The notes under the pieces were generated by a model, which was given only the letters and a program-made list of their open reading frames with translations, was not told where the DNA came from and did no database searches. This document shows, one piece after another, positions 1 through 8,650 of a DNA stretch of 64,000 nt. The position numbers and the translations under genes were made by a program. The stretch spans positions 558,001 to 622,000 of the forward strand of contig NZ_CP015880.1 of the NCBI RefSeq assembly GCF_000697965.2, written 5' to 3'. This DNA is from Ensifer adhaerens. Its GTDB lineage: Bacteria; Pseudomonadota; Alphaproteobacteria; Rhizobiales; Rhizobiaceae. Within the stretch, counting starts at the first letter, position 1. Every line of letters starts with the position of its first letter.

Positions 1-1250
1 CCTTGGATCGCCACGTCGTGGACCACCTGGTCGTAGCCGCGCTGCAGGAAGGTCGAATAAAGCGCTGCGAACGGCTTGTAGCCTTCGGCGGCAAGGCCGG
101 CGGCAAAGGTTACGGCGTGCTGCTCGGCAATGCCGACATCGAAGCAGCGCGACGGATGGACCTTGGCGAACTTGTCGAGCCCGGTGCCGGACGGCATGGC
201 GGCGGTGACGGCGACGATCTTGTCGTCGAAGCCGGCTTCCTGCGTCAGCGCATCGGCGAAAACAGAGGTATAGGCGGGCGCGTTCGGCTTCGCCTTCGCC
301 TGGGCGCCGGTGATGACGTCGAACTTGTTGACGCCGTGGTACTTGTCGGCGGCAGCTTCCGCCGGCGGATAGCCCTTGCCCTTCTGCGTCACCACATGGA
401 TCAGCACCGGACCTTTGGCGTTGTCGCGCACGTTGCGCAGCACCGGCAGCAGATGGTCGAAGGAATGCCCGTCGATCGGGCCGATATGGTAGAAGCCCAT
501 CTCTTCGAAGAGCGTGCCGCCGGTGACGTAGCCGCGGGCATGCTCGACCGCGCGGGTGATCGCCCGGTCGACGGTCTTGCCGAGATAGGCCGTCAGCTTC
601 TTGCCGACTTCGCGGATGCCCATATAGGTGCGGCCGGAGGCAAGGCGCGCTAGATAGGCGCTCATCGCGCCGGTCGGCGGCGCGATCGACATGTCGTTGT
701 CATTGAGGATGACGATCAGCCGCGCGTCGAGCGCACCGGCATTGTTCAGCGCCTCATAGGCCATGCCGGCCGAAAGCGCGCCATCACCGATGACGGCGAT
801 GACATTGCGGTTCTTGCCGTCGAGGTCGGCGGCGACCGCCATGCCGAGGCCGGCGGAAATCGAGGTCGAGGAGTGCGCGGCACCGAAGGGGTCGTATTCG
901 CTCTCGGCGCGGCGGGTAAAGCCCGAGAGGCCGCCTTCCTGACGCAGCGTGCGGATGCGATCGCGGCGGCCGGTGAGGATCTTGTGCGGATAGCACTGGT
1001 GGCCGACATCGAAGATCAGCCGGTCATGCGGCGTGTTGAAGACCTTGTGGATGGCGATCGTCAGTTCGACGACGCCAAGGCCCGCGCCAAGGTGCCCGCC
1101 GGTACGCGACACCGCGTCGATCATTTCTGCCCGGACTTCTCCGGCAAGCTGCGGCAGATCCTTGTCGTCGACCTTCTTCAGATCGTCGGGATAGGTCACC
1201 TTGTCGAGCAAGGGAGTAGCCGGCATCGGATTGGTTGGCAGTTGTGTCAC
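1..1250 (-). CDS. dxs: 1-deoxy-D-xylulose-5-phosphate synthase (N-terminal two thirds; 3' end outside window)
   Basis: Condenses pyruvate and glyceraldehyde 3-phosphate to DXP, the first step of the MEP isoprenoid pathway, using thiamine diphosphate in the cytoplasm. Reading the minus strand from GTG at 1250 gives a continuous frame of about 416 codons that leaves the window at base 1. The family is usually about 640 residues, so roughly the last third is missing. Visible are the [10 protein letters not shown] segment near residue 81, the ThDP motif [18 protein letters not shown] near residues 155-172, and the catalytic-glutamate segment [10 protein letters not shown] near the truncated end. 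GTG is preferred because the family alignment begins just after it. The window also holds ispH of the same pathway at 35.6 kb. Confidence 0.93.
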   Translation of the reverse strand, partial: MTQLPTNPMPATPLLDKVTYPDDLKKVDDKDLPQLAGEVRAEMIDAVSRTGGHLGAGLGVVELTIAIHKVFNTPHDRLIFDVGHQCYPHKILTGRRDRIRTLRQEGGLSGFTRRAESEYDPFGAAHSSTSISAGLGMAVAADLDGKNRNVIAVIGDGALSAGMAYEALNNAGALDARLIVILNDNDMSIAPPTGAMSAYLARLASGRTYMGIREVGKKLTAYLGKTVDRAITRAVEHARGYVTGGTLFEEMGFYHIGPIDGHSFDHLLPVLRNVRDNAKGPVLIHVVTQKGKGYPPAEAAADKYHGVNKFDVITGAQAKAKPNAPAYTSVFADALTQEAGFDDKIVAVTAAMPSGTGLDKFAKVHPSRCFDVGIAEQHAVTFAAGLAAEGYKPFAALYSTFLQRGYDQVVHDVAIQ

Positions 1251-1393
1251 GCTGCATGCCTCATGCGCGCCCCAAAGGTCGGGCGCGCGATAGTTGGTGG
1301 GTACCGTCGAAGCGGCTCTTTAGACGCAATCGTTGCTGAATGCAAAATTAGGCGTTCCTGCGTCGTCAACCAAGAGACTAGCGCATGATTCTG

Positions 1394-1411
1394 TGAATCG
1401 AAATCGATTCA
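1394..1411. repeat. Inverted repeat with two GANTC sites upstream of dxs
   Basis: Arms TGAATCG and CGATTCA (7 bp each) flank AAAT. The arms contain GAATC (1395-1399) and GATTC (1406-1410), both targets of the CcrM methylase encoded at 52.4 kb in this window. It lies about 145 bp upstream of the dxs start, in the 222-bp gap before the pirin gene. No function is shown; it could be a regulatory site or part of a rhizobial intergenic repeat. Confidence 0.4.
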
Positions 1412-1472
1412 AGCGCCATGAGGCAATGTTGCGCGGTTTTCCGCATCCATCCTGTGCCACTTTAGGTCGCGG

Positions 1473-2396
1473 TCAGCCCTCGGGCAGCGGAACGAATTCC
1501 TCTTCGTCTCCGGGCACGATGTCGAAGCGTCCGCTGCGCCACTCTTCCTTGGCTTTCTCGATGCGCTCCTTCGAAGACGAAACGAAATTCCACCAGATGT
1601 GGCGGGACGACCCGAGCGCAGCACCCCCGAAGAGCATCACGTGACAACCCTGCGGTCCGGCCGTGACCGTGATCTCGTCGCCGGCACGGAAGACGAGCAG
1701 CTGGTTGTCTGCAAAATGATCGCCGGCAATGATCGCCTCGCCGGAGAGGATATAGAGCGCGCGCTCTTCCCATTGCGCCGCGAAGGGGGCGCTCTTGCCG
1801 GGTGCAATGTTGAGATCGACATAGATCGTGTCGGTGAAGACCGAGACCGGCGACTTCGAGCCCTCGAAGTTGCCGATCACCACCCGCGCCTTGATGCCGT
1901 CGTCGCTCATATGCGGCAGCATGCGTTCTTCGGTATGGCTGAAGATCGGGTCGATTTCTTCCTTGTGATCGGGCAGCGCCAGCCAGGTCTGCAGGCCCGA
2001 GATCGAACGGTCGTGGCCGCGCTGGTTCTCGGGCGAGCGCTCTGAATGCACGATGCCGCGGCCGGCCGTCATCAGGTTCACGTCGCCGGGACGGATGACC
2101 ATCTCGGTGCCGAGGCTGTCGCGGTGCTTGATCTCGCCGTCGAAGAGATAGGTGACGGTCGAAAGACCGATATGCGGGTGCGGACGCACGTCGATCGCCT
2201 CGCCGGCGCGCAGCAGCGCCGGACCCATGCGATCGAAGAAGATGAAGGGGCCGACCAGGCGGCGCTTGGCTGTCGGCAAAGCGCGACGAACCTGCAGCCC
2301 GCCGATGTCGCTGGTGCGCGGAACGATCAGATGTTCGATGGCGTCGCAGGCGGGCTTGTCGCCGGCGAGCGGGTCGGGGCCTGGAAAGAAAGACAT
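1473..2396 (-). CDS. Pirin family bicupin protein
   Basis: 307 residues, the usual length for pirins. The N-terminal cupin carries HPHIG at residues 73-77 and HSE at 117-119, which supply the metal-binding histidines and glutamate of the family. The C-terminal cupin (about residues 190-270) lacks an obvious metal site, as is typical. Bacterial pirins have been reported as quercetin dioxygenases or as modulators of central metabolism; the substrate here cannot be told from sequence. It lies between xseB and dxs on the same strand, but 165-bp and 222-bp gaps suggest its own transcription unit. Confidence 0.88.
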   Translation of the reverse strand: MSFFPGPDPLAGDKPACDAIEHLIVPRTSDIGGLQVRRALPTAKRRLVGPFIFFDRMGPALLRAGEAIDVRPHPHIGLSTVTYLFDGEIKHRDSLGTEMVIRPGDVNLMTAGRGIVHSERSPENQRGHDRSISGLQTWLALPDHKEEIDPIFSHTEERMLPHMSDDGIKARVVIGNFEGSKSPVSVFTDTIYVDLNIAPGKSAPFAAQWEERALYILSGEAIIAGDHFADNQLLVFRAGDEITVTAGPQGCHVMLFGGAALGSSRHIWWNFVSSSKERIEKAKEEWRSGRFDIVPGDEEEFVPLPEG

Positions 2397-2507
2397 GGCG
2401 CGTGCTCCCGTTTTTGCTGTCGCTTCAAGTCCTAACGCCTATGACATCAGGCGGGTAGGGGCGAAGCAAGGACGCAGTGTTTCCGCGCGACGATCAATCC
2501 GATCTTG

Positions 2508-2552
2508 GCAATTCCGGGAAAAGCGTGAAGCGATTTTCCGCCCGGAATTGCG
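2508..2552. repeat. RIME-like palindromic intergenic repeat (compact copy)
   Basis: Arms GCAATTCCGGG (2508-2518) and CCCGGAATTGC (2541-2551) are perfectly complementary over 11 bp. The interior has a weaker second stem (GGAAAAGCG with CGATTTTCC). The same words, GGAAAAGCG and GAAGCGNTTTTCCGNCCGGAATTGCG, recur in the gap at 5.2-5.4 kb. It matches the style of the rhizobial intergenic mosaic elements (RIME) and sits between xseB and the pirin gene. Confidence 0.6.
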
Positions 2553-2561
2553 ATGAAACGA

Positions 2562-2813
2562 TCAGTCGGCGTCGAGCGGCTCCACGCCCTGCGGTCTGCC
2601 GGCGCGGTCGAGGCGGATCTTTTCGATGCGGTCCTCGGCGGCCTTCAACAGCGCCTCGCAATGCTTCTTCAGCGCTTCGCCGCGCTCGTAGATCTCGATC
2701 GACTTGTCGAGGGCGACATCGCCGCGCTCCAGCGCCGAAACGATCCGCTCCAGTTCCTCGACGGCCTGCTCGAAGGAGAGGGCGGAAACGTCCGGTTGCG
2801 TAGTGGTGTTCAT
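2562..2813 (-). CDS. xseB: Exodeoxyribonuclease VII small subunit
   Basis: 83 residues, the standard XseB length. The core [20 protein letters not shown] followed by [16 protein letters not shown] is diagnostic of the helical-hairpin small subunit, which binds XseA to form the ATP-independent single-strand exonuclease. The start ATG is only 2 bp after the stop of the upstream deacetylase gene, so the two are very probably cotranscribed. xseA is not in the window. Confidence 0.95.
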   Translation of the reverse strand: MNTTTQPDVSALSFEQAVEELERIVSALERGDVALDKSIEIYERGEALKKHCEALLKAAEDRIEKIRLDRAGRPQGVEPLDAD

Positions 2814-2815
2814 GT

Positions 2816-3745
2816 CTACCCTCTCATCAGTCTCAAGATGTGCAGGCCGGCCGATTCGGCCAGGCCCTGAAGGTCATAGCCGCCTTCGAGCAGGCTGACC
2901 ATGCGGTTGCCAGCGCTGCGATCGGCGATCTCGTGCAGACGCCCGGTCGCCCAGTCGAAATCCTCGGCGACGAGATTGATCTGCGCCAGCGGATCGCGGT
3001 GATGCGCGTCGAAGCCGGCGGAGATCAGGATGAAGTCCGGCCGGAAATTGGTGAGTGCTGAAAGCACGCGGCTGCGGAACGCCTCGCGGAAATGTTCACT
3101 GCCCATGTTCGGCGACAGCGGCGCGTTGACGACATTGCCCTTGATACCCGTCTCGTCCTTGGCGCCGGTGCCGGGATAGAGCGGCATCTGGTGCGTCGAG
3201 CAGAAGAGCACCGAGGGGTCGTCCCAGAAGATGTCCTGCGTGCCGTTGCCGTGGTGCACGTCCCAGTCGACGATCGCGACCCGCTCGGCGCCGTGGACCT
3301 TCTGGGCATAGCGGGCGGCGATCGCCACCGTGTTGAAAAGACAGAACCCCATCGCCTTGTTCTTCTCGGCGTGGTGTCCTGGCGGCCGCGCCGCGACGAA
3401 GGCGTTGTCGGTCTCGCCGGTAAAGACGGCGTCCACCGCTGCGGTCGCTCCGCCGATCCCGGTTAGCGCCGCGTCGAGGCTCAAGGGGCTGGCACAGGTG
3501 TCGGCCTCGAAATGGTTGAGGCCTTCCTCCGGAATGGCGCGCCTGACGGCAGCGAGATGCTCTTCCGGATGTGCGAGCAGGACGAGATCCTCACTCGCCT
3601 TCTTCGCCTCGATCCGCTTGAGATCGGAGAAGTTCGGATGTTCGAGCGCAAGGTTCAGCGCCTTCAGCCGGTCCGGCCGCTCGGGATGCCCTTCCGGAAC
3701 CTCGTGTTCCAGAAAGACCGGATTTTCATAGAGGAACGTGGTCAT
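2816..3745 (-). CDS. Histone deacetylase family protein (zinc-dependent amidohydrolase)
   Basis: 309 residues with all the class I/II deacetylase landmarks: RPPGHHAE (residues 120-127), [17 protein letters not shown] (160-170) with the zinc-binding Asp and His, SAGFDAH, and LEGGYD near the end. Bacterial relatives act on acetylated small molecules such as polyamines or acetoin-related substrates rather than histones; the real substrate is unknown. It is the first gene of a tight pair with xseB. Confidence 0.9.
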   Translation of the reverse strand: MTTFLYENPVFLEHEVPEGHPERPDRLKALNLALEHPNFSDLKRIEAKKASEDLVLLAHPEEHLAAVRRAIPEEGLNHFEADTCASPLSLDAALTGIGGATAAVDAVFTGETDNAFVAARPPGHHAEKNKAMGFCLFNTVAIAARYAQKVHGAERVAIVDWDVHHGNGTQDIFWDDPSVLFCSTHQMPLYPGTGAKDETGIKGNVVNAPLSPNMGSEHFREAFRSRVLSALTNFRPDFILISAGFDAHHRDPLAQINLVAEDFDWATGRLHEIADRSAGNRMVSLLEGGYDLQGLAESAGLHILRLMRG

Positions 3746-3807
3746 GCCCGGAACCTAGTGCGCCCACCCTGCAAGGTCCATGGCGAGCCGGTCGAAAGGC
3801 GCAATTT

Positions 3808-4779
3808 TCAACAGCGCGGATCGATGAGCAGCTTGCCGTCGCGGCTCGGATCCGCCTGATGCGCGAGCGCCGCGTCGAGCTTGCTTAGCGGATAGATTTC
3901 GGCGATGCGGCTGGAAAAGAGACCCGATCGCAAACCTTCGAAACTCTTGGCAAAGGCCGCTTCGATCACGGGTCGCCCGGCCGAATGCACCCAGGTCCGC
4001 AGCCACAGGAAGGAGAAGCGGATGTCCGGCCGCGCCTGGATCGCCGCCTGCGGCACCGGAACGCCGCTGAGCGCCCCATACTGGATGAAGGCGCCGCCCG
4101 GTTCGAGCGTGCGCAGAATAAGATCGCCGGCAAACGGACCGCCAACAGCGTCGATGATTGCGTCGAGGCGAAGCTGCGGCACGCGGCCCTCGTCGCCAAA
4201 CACGATGTGGCCGGGGACCCCGGTTGCCAGCCGCTCGGCGCTGCGCGCGCTGCGGACGATCCCGGTGGCATCCGCGTCTTCGCCGGCCAGCAGCTTCATC
4301 AGCATGCCGCCGATCGCCGACCCTGCCGCGGTGACGCCGATACGGCGGCCACCGAGCGGGCCGAAATGTTGGCGCAGCGCCTCGACCAGTTGCAGCGCCG
4401 TCAGCGGATTGACGTAGCAGGTGGCCGCATCGGTCTCGCCGATGTCGTCGGGCAGGGCGAAACACCATTCGGCCGGCCGGATCAGATATTCCTGCCAGAG
4501 ACCGCTGGCACCGATGGGCACCACGCGATCACCGGGTTTCAGCGACGTCACGCCAGGGCCGACGCGCGTCACCGTGCCGAAGCCTTCGAAGCCCGGCACG
4601 AAGGGCAGCGTGGTGCGGGCGCTATAGGCGCCAGTCACCGGGATGAGATCGGACGGGTTGATGGCGGCAAGCGACAGCGCAACCTCGACTTCGCCCGCCG
4701 CAGGCGCCACGCGCCCGGCGTCGACCATCGCAATCACTTGCCGGGGATCACCGAACTGGCTAACGAGGGTGGAGCGCAT
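3808..4779 (-). CDS. Zinc-independent medium-chain dehydrogenase / quinone oxidoreductase-like protein
   Basis: 323 residues from the ATG at 4779, giving the expected start MRSTLVSQFGDPRQV. It has the GroES-like N-terminal domain (FVPGFEGFGTVTRVG, KPGDRVVP) and a Rossmann dinucleotide-binding domain (GVTAAGSAIGGM, near residue 150). The zinc-ligand cysteines of classical alcohol dehydrogenases are absent, so an NAD(P)H-dependent enoyl or quinone reductase role fits best. The thioesterase gene diverges from it only 16 bp away. The open frame continues upstream to 4875 but overlaps that neighbour and looks unlike the family. Confidence 0.8.
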   Translation of the reverse strand: MRSTLVSQFGDPRQVIAMVDAGRVAPAAGEVEVALSLAAINPSDLIPVTGAYSARTTLPFVPGFEGFGTVTRVGPGVTSLKPGDRVVPIGASGLWQEYLIRPAEWCFALPDDIGETDAATCYVNPLTALQLVEALRQHFGPLGGRRIGVTAAGSAIGGMLMKLLAGEDADATGIVRSARSAERLATGVPGHIVFGDEGRVPQLRLDAIIDAVGGPFAGDLILRTLEPGGAFIQYGALSGVPVPQAAIQARPDIRFSFLWLRTWVHSAGRPVIEAAFAKSFEGLRSGLFSSRIAEIYPLSKLDAALAHQADPSRDGKLLIDPRC

Positions 4780-4795
4780 CGTCAGGGAGCCTCGC

Positions 4796-5197
4796 ATGGA
4801 CGGCAGGGAGCTGGAGAACGTCACGGAAATCCGGATTCCGTTTCGCGATATAGACATGCACGGCCACATGCACAATGCCGCCTATTATGCCCACGCCGAG
4901 GCCGCGCTTTCCAGCCTCTGGCGTCACCGTCCGCATGTGGTGAACGAGCCGAGCTATCTCGTGCGCCGCTCGGCCTGCGTCTATCACCGTGGTCTGCGCT
5001 ACGACGAGCCGGCCCGTCTTACCGTCAACGTGGCGAAGGTCGGCGGCAGCTCGATCAGTTTTGTCGTCAAGGTCGAAGCACGCGGCCAACTCGCTGCCGA
5101 AGTCGAGGTCGTCTGGGTCGCGGTTGATCCGCAGCGACACACGCCGCTGCCGCTGCCGACGGCGACGCGCGAATGGCTGGCGGCCTATTCGGTCTAG
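4796..5197 (+). CDS. Acyl-CoA thioesterase, YbgC/FcbC-like hotdog fold
   Basis: 133 residues from ATG 4796, preceded by AGGGAG at a good distance. The motif IRIPFRDIDMHGHMHNAAYY carries the Asp and following HGHMHN typical of 4-hydroxybenzoyl-CoA thioesterase-type hotdog proteins (DxDxxGHxNN). It should hydrolyse acyl-CoA or a related thioester; the chain length is not predictable. Its promoter must lie inside the opposite-strand oxidoreductase gene. Confidence 0.82.
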   Translation: MDGRELENVTEIRIPFRDIDMHGHMHNAAYYAHAEAALSSLWRHRPHVVNEPSYLVRRSACVYHRGLRYDEPARLTVNVAKVGGSSISFVVKVEARGQLAAEVEVVWVAVDPQRHTPLPLPTATREWLAAYSV

Positions 5198-5205
5198 CCA
5201 AAGCG

Positions 5206-5380
5206 ATTCCGGGAAAAGCGCGCAGCCGTCACAATAGACGACGCTCCAGCTTTCATGGTGTTTTTGGCCCGTCCAGGCAAAAGGCGCCCCCCCTCTGTCC
5301 GGCAGAGCAGAGGGGGCATCTATCTCGTTACCAGACCAGTGTCGCGTACTATGCGAAGCGGTTTTCCGTCCGGAATTGCG
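5206..5380. repeat. Two separated RIME-like half repeats flanking a GC-rich hairpin
   Basis: ATTCCGGGAAAAGCG at 5206-5220 and GAAGCGGTTTTCCG at 5355-5368, continuing to GGAATTGCG at 5380, correspond to the left and right parts of the compact element at 2508-2552. Here they are about 130 bp apart. Between them CCCCCTCTG (5289-5297) pairs with CAGAGGGGG (5308-5316). The hairpin lies between convergent genes and may act as a weak terminator; no clear T-tract follows on either side. Confidence 0.5.
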
Positions 5381-5384
5381 CCGC

Positions 5385-6575
5385 CTAAACCGCGCGAAAC
5401 AGGGTGACGATGCCCATGCCGCCGCCGACGCCCATCATCGCCAGTCCTTCCGTGCCTTTCGGCGATGCCAGCATCTGCGAGAAAAGCCGGACGGTGAGGA
5501 TCGCCCCCGAGGCGCCATACGGATGGCCGAGTGCGATGGCGCCGCCGTCGAGATTGACCCTTTCCGCGGCGATATCGAGTTGGTCGAGGCTGCCGAGCAC
5601 CTGCGAAGCGAAGGCCTCGTTGAATTCGATGAAATCGACCTTTGCCGGATCGAGCGCGGATTGCCGTGCCTTCAGCTTCTGCATTGCCGGGACCGGGCCA
5701 AGCCCGAGCAGATTGGGATCGACGCCCGCGGTCGCCGCGTCGACGAATTCGAGTGCGAAGGAAACGCCAAGTCGTTGGGCCTCGGCAAGGTTCGTCACCA
5801 GCACCACCGCCGCGCCGTCGTTGATCGGGCAGGCATTGCCGGCCGTTACCGTCCCGCCCTCGACGAAGACCGGCTTCAGCCGTTGCAGCGTCTCCAGCGA
5901 AGCATTGGCACGAGGGCACTCATCGCGCGACATAAGGTCCGTCGCTGTTTCGACCGGCACAATCTCGCGGGCGAAGCGGCCGGCAACGGCGGCCTCGACC
6001 GCGCGACGGTGGCTTTGAAGCGCAAAGGCGTCCTGGCGCTCACGGGAGATCTTGCAGGCGGTCGCGACGTTTTCGGCGGCGACGCCCATATCCGGATCAC
6101 CGATCTCGTCTGGTGCCATGCGGGCGCGCTTGACCGGCGCGAGTTCGCCGCCGCGCTCCAGCGGCGGTCTCAGGCGGATATGCGCACGGCTGGCGCTCTC
6201 GGCGCCGCCGGCCAGGTAGAAACGGCCGGCGCCCGCCTGGATCATCCGTGCGGCAAGGGTGATCGCCTCCAGCCCGGAACCGCATTGGCGGTCGACGGTG
6301 ACACCCGGCGTCGAGACCGGCAGGCCGGCTTCGAGGGCGGCGAGCCGGGCGAGATTGCCGGCGCTGTTGGCGGCGTTTCCGAGAAGAACGTCGTCGATCT
6401 CGCTCGCCTTTACACCGGTATCGCGGAGAATACGGGCGATCAGCGGTGCCGCCAGCTGCGACGGTTCGATATCGCGAAGCGTGCCGTTGACGCGGCCGAT
6501 CGGTGTGCGGAGAGCGGCGATAATGACAGGTATGCGTGCCGGGTCAGTCGATGAGTTCGAGAGCATCGTTTCCAT
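5385..6575 (-). CDS. Thiolase family protein (acetyl-CoA acetyltransferase-like) lacking the second catalytic cysteine
   Basis: 396 residues of thiolase fold. Present are the nucleophile Cys98 in VDRQCGSGLEAI, NEAFA at 319-323 and GHPYGASG with His351. In canonical biosynthetic thiolases the C-terminal motif reads LC-x-GGGMG; here it is MGVGGGMG, with Gly382 (codon 5430-5432) where the acid/base cysteine belongs. The enzyme may therefore be inactive, or may catalyse only acyl transfer. It is the last gene of the bioMNY-ligase run and its start overlaps the ligase end by 32 bp; an in-frame ATG at 6566 is an alternative start. Substrate unknown. Confidence 0.85.
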   Translation of the reverse strand: METMLSNSSTDPARIPVIIAALRTPIGRVNGTLRDIEPSQLAAPLIARILRDTGVKASEIDDVLLGNAANSAGNLARLAALEAGLPVSTPGVTVDRQCGSGLEAITLAARMIQAGAGRFYLAGGAESASRAHIRLRPPLERGGELAPVKRARMAPDEIGDPDMGVAAENVATACKISRERQDAFALQSHRRAVEAAVAGRFAREIVPVETATDLMSRDECPRANASLETLQRLKPVFVEGGTVTAGNACPINDGAAVVLVTNLAEAQRLGVSFALEFVDAATAGVDPNLLGLGPVPAMQKLKARQSALDPAKVDFIEFNEAFASQVLGSLDQLDIAAERVNLDGGAIALGHPYGASGAILTVRLFSQMLASPKGTEGLAMMGVGGGMGIVTLFRAV

Positions 6576-8046
6576 CCGCGATCCATTGTCTGAGCGTGCC
6601 CGCCGCCACCTTGCCCGACTGCGTCATCGGCATATTCAGGCAGAGCCAGATGCGGCGCGGATGCTTATAGCGCGGCAGGTGGGCGGCGAGATGACGCTCA
6701 AGCGCTTCTCGATCAAACATACCGCCTTCCGGCTCGATGACGGCGACGAGTTCGCTGCCGAGATCCGGGTGGTCGAGCCCGAGGACGAGAGCGGCGTGCA
6801 CGCCGGGATCTGCGGTCAGCGCGGCTTCCACTTCCTGCGGGTAGATGTTGTTGCCGCCCGAAAGCACCATGCCGCCGGACCGGCCGAGGAGGTGCAGGGT
6901 GCCGCACTCATCGAGGAAGCCGAGATCGCCGACCGTCGCCAGCGACCCGAGACGACGGAAGCCGGCACCATCGGTGGTGCCGACATACCCGTCGGATATG
7001 AGGGCGCTGTCGACGAAGATCGTGCCCGTCTCACGGGTTGGCATTTCGCCCCCCCTGTCGTCGCGAATGCTGAGCGTAACACCCGGGAAGGCACGGCCGA
7101 CGGCGGTGGCCGAAGCGGTGTCGCCGTTGGTAGCAACACTGATGAAGCCCAGTTCCGAGGCGCCGTAATATTCGATGATATCGGCTTGAGGAAACGCGAG
7201 TGCCGCGCTGTCGCGATCGTTTTCGGTCAGCTTGGCGCCGGCGACGGTGATCTGGGTGACGGATGTTTGCGGCCGGTCGGCGGCTGCAGCGCAGAGCCGC
7301 CGCAGCATCGTCGGCACCAGCGCCAGTCGCTTGACCTCTTTCGCCTCGACGATGGACATCGCCCGGGAGGCCTCGAAATGCGCGGCCCCGATGAATTCGG
7401 CGCCGGCGACAAGGGTTTCGGCAAGCGCATAAAGTGTCAGCCCGTGCGCGAGCGGACCGGGCGCAAAGGTGCGGGTGGCGCGGTCGATGCCGAAGAAGGG
7501 TTCGCCCGTGGCCAAGCTTCTGCGCCACGAACCGCGATCGCGGATGATCGCTTTCGGCGTTCCTGTCGTGCCCGAGGTGAAGACGATCAGGAATGGCTCG
7601 GTGTCGTCGCCGATTGCGAGCGGCTTTCGCTCGTTGCCTTCGGCCTCGCGAAAGGTTCGCGTCTCGCCGCTTGCGGGCGCATGGAGCGAGAGGTTGGCGC
7701 CATCGGCCGTGACAATGAGATCGGGCGAAAGGCGATCGTGCATCGTCTGGCGCGTCGCCTCCGGCAGATGCGGATCGATCAGCGCGACGCAGTTGCCGCC
7801 GCTGGTGGCGGCCAGGAAGGCAGCGGCGAAGAGCGGGTGATTGCCCGTCTCCAGTGCGATCAGGCGAGAGCGGTCGCCGAGCACGCTGCGGCGTTCGGCA
7901 ATCCTAACCAAGTCTCCGAAACGTTCGGCAAGTGCGCCGGCGATGCGTGCGAGGTCACCAAAAGTGAAAACCCGGCCCTCGATTTGGAAGGCCGGGGCAT
8001 GCGGATGGTCTTGCGCGTGGCGATGGATCGCGGCGGCAAACGGCAT
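6544..8046 (-). CDS. AMP-forming acyl-CoA ligase (adenylate-forming enzyme)
   Basis: 500 residues from ATG 8046, four bases after the bioY stop. Adenylation motifs appear in order: FTSGTTGTPKAI (phosphate loop), YYGASELGF (adenine binding), GDLGFLDECG, GRSGGMVLSGGNNIYPQEVE (hinge), and TQSGKV near the C-terminus with the catalytic lysine. This is a class I ligase activating a carboxylic acid to its CoA ester. Its place directly behind the biotin transporter suggests a substrate linked to biotin or a precursor such as a dicarboxylate, but that is inference. The open frame extends upstream to 8103 inside bioY; that part is not family-like. Confidence 0.88.
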   Translation of the reverse strand: MPFAAAIHRHAQDHPHAPAFQIEGRVFTFGDLARIAGALAERFGDLVRIAERRSVLGDRSRLIALETGNHPLFAAAFLAATSGGNCVALIDPHLPEATRQTMHDRLSPDLIVTADGANLSLHAPASGETRTFREAEGNERKPLAIGDDTEPFLIVFTSGTTGTPKAIIRDRGSWRRSLATGEPFFGIDRATRTFAPGPLAHGLTLYALAETLVAGAEFIGAAHFEASRAMSIVEAKEVKRLALVPTMLRRLCAAAADRPQTSVTQITVAGAKLTENDRDSAALAFPQADIIEYYGASELGFISVATNGDTASATAVGRAFPGVTLSIRDDRGGEMPTRETGTIFVDSALISDGYVGTTDGAGFRRLGSLATVGDLGFLDECGTLHLLGRSGGMVLSGGNNIYPQEVEAALTADPGVHAALVLGLDHPDLGSELVAVIEPEGGMFDREALERHLAAHLPRYKHPRRIWLCLNMPMTQSGKVAAGTLRQWIADGNDALELID

Positions 8047-8050
8047 CGGC

Positions 8051-8614
8051 TCAGGCGCGGGCCGGCAACAGCGGATAGCCGGCGTAGACCGCGCGTGCGG
8101 CAAGCGTCGCGATCGCAGCCTTCAGCAGGTCGCCCGGAATGAAGGCGAGCGAGCCGGCTGCAACGGTCATGAGCGGGGTGCCGGTGACGGCGGAAACCCA
8201 GGGCATGCCGATCGCATAGAGCACGACGATGCCGCCGAGGACGGAGGCGAGGAAGAAGCCGATGAACTGGCGCGTTTCGGCCTGGCCTTCGCGCACGGTG
8301 CGCTCGGCGATCAGGCCGGTGACGAAGGTGGCAACGACCCAGCCGATGATGAAGCCGCCCGACGGGCCGGCAAAGACCGCAAGGCCGCCGCGGCCGCCCG
8401 AAAGCGCCGGCAGGCCGATGGCGACCAGCAGCAGGAACAGCAGGAAGGCGAGCGCGCCGCGCCTGGCGCCGAGAATGCAGCCGGCGAGCATGACGCCCAT
8501 GGATTGCGCAGTGATCGGGACCGGAATGAAGCCGAGCGTGATCGGCGGAATGAAGCCGAGCACGACGACGATCGCGGCGAAGAGGGCGATGAGCACGAGA
8601 TCTCTGGTATTCAT
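8051..8614 (-). CDS. bioY: Biotin transporter substrate-binding membrane protein (ECF S component)
   Basis: 187 residues, six hydrophobic segments, starting with MNTRDLVLIALFAAIVVV. The segment GFIPVPITAQSMGVMLAGC and the GPSGGFIIGW motif are characteristic of BioY, the biotin-binding S unit. With BioM (ATPase) and BioN (transmembrane coupling protein) it forms the high-affinity importer known from rhizobial bioMNY operons. An AGGGAAG ribosome site precedes the ATG. It follows bioN after 36 bp and is tightly followed by the ligase. Confidence 0.95.
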   Translation of the reverse strand: MNTRDLVLIALFAAIVVVLGFIPPITLGFIPVPITAQSMGVMLAGCILGARRGALAFLLFLLLVAIGLPALSGGRGGLAVFAGPSGGFIIGWVVATFVTGLIAERTVREGQAETRQFIGFFLASVLGGIVVLYAIGMPWVSAVTGTPLMTVAAGSLAFIPGDLLKAAIATLAARAVYAGYPLLPARA

Positions 8615-8650
8615 GTAGTTCCGCTTCCCTGTTTTTTAGAATTCGCGAAT

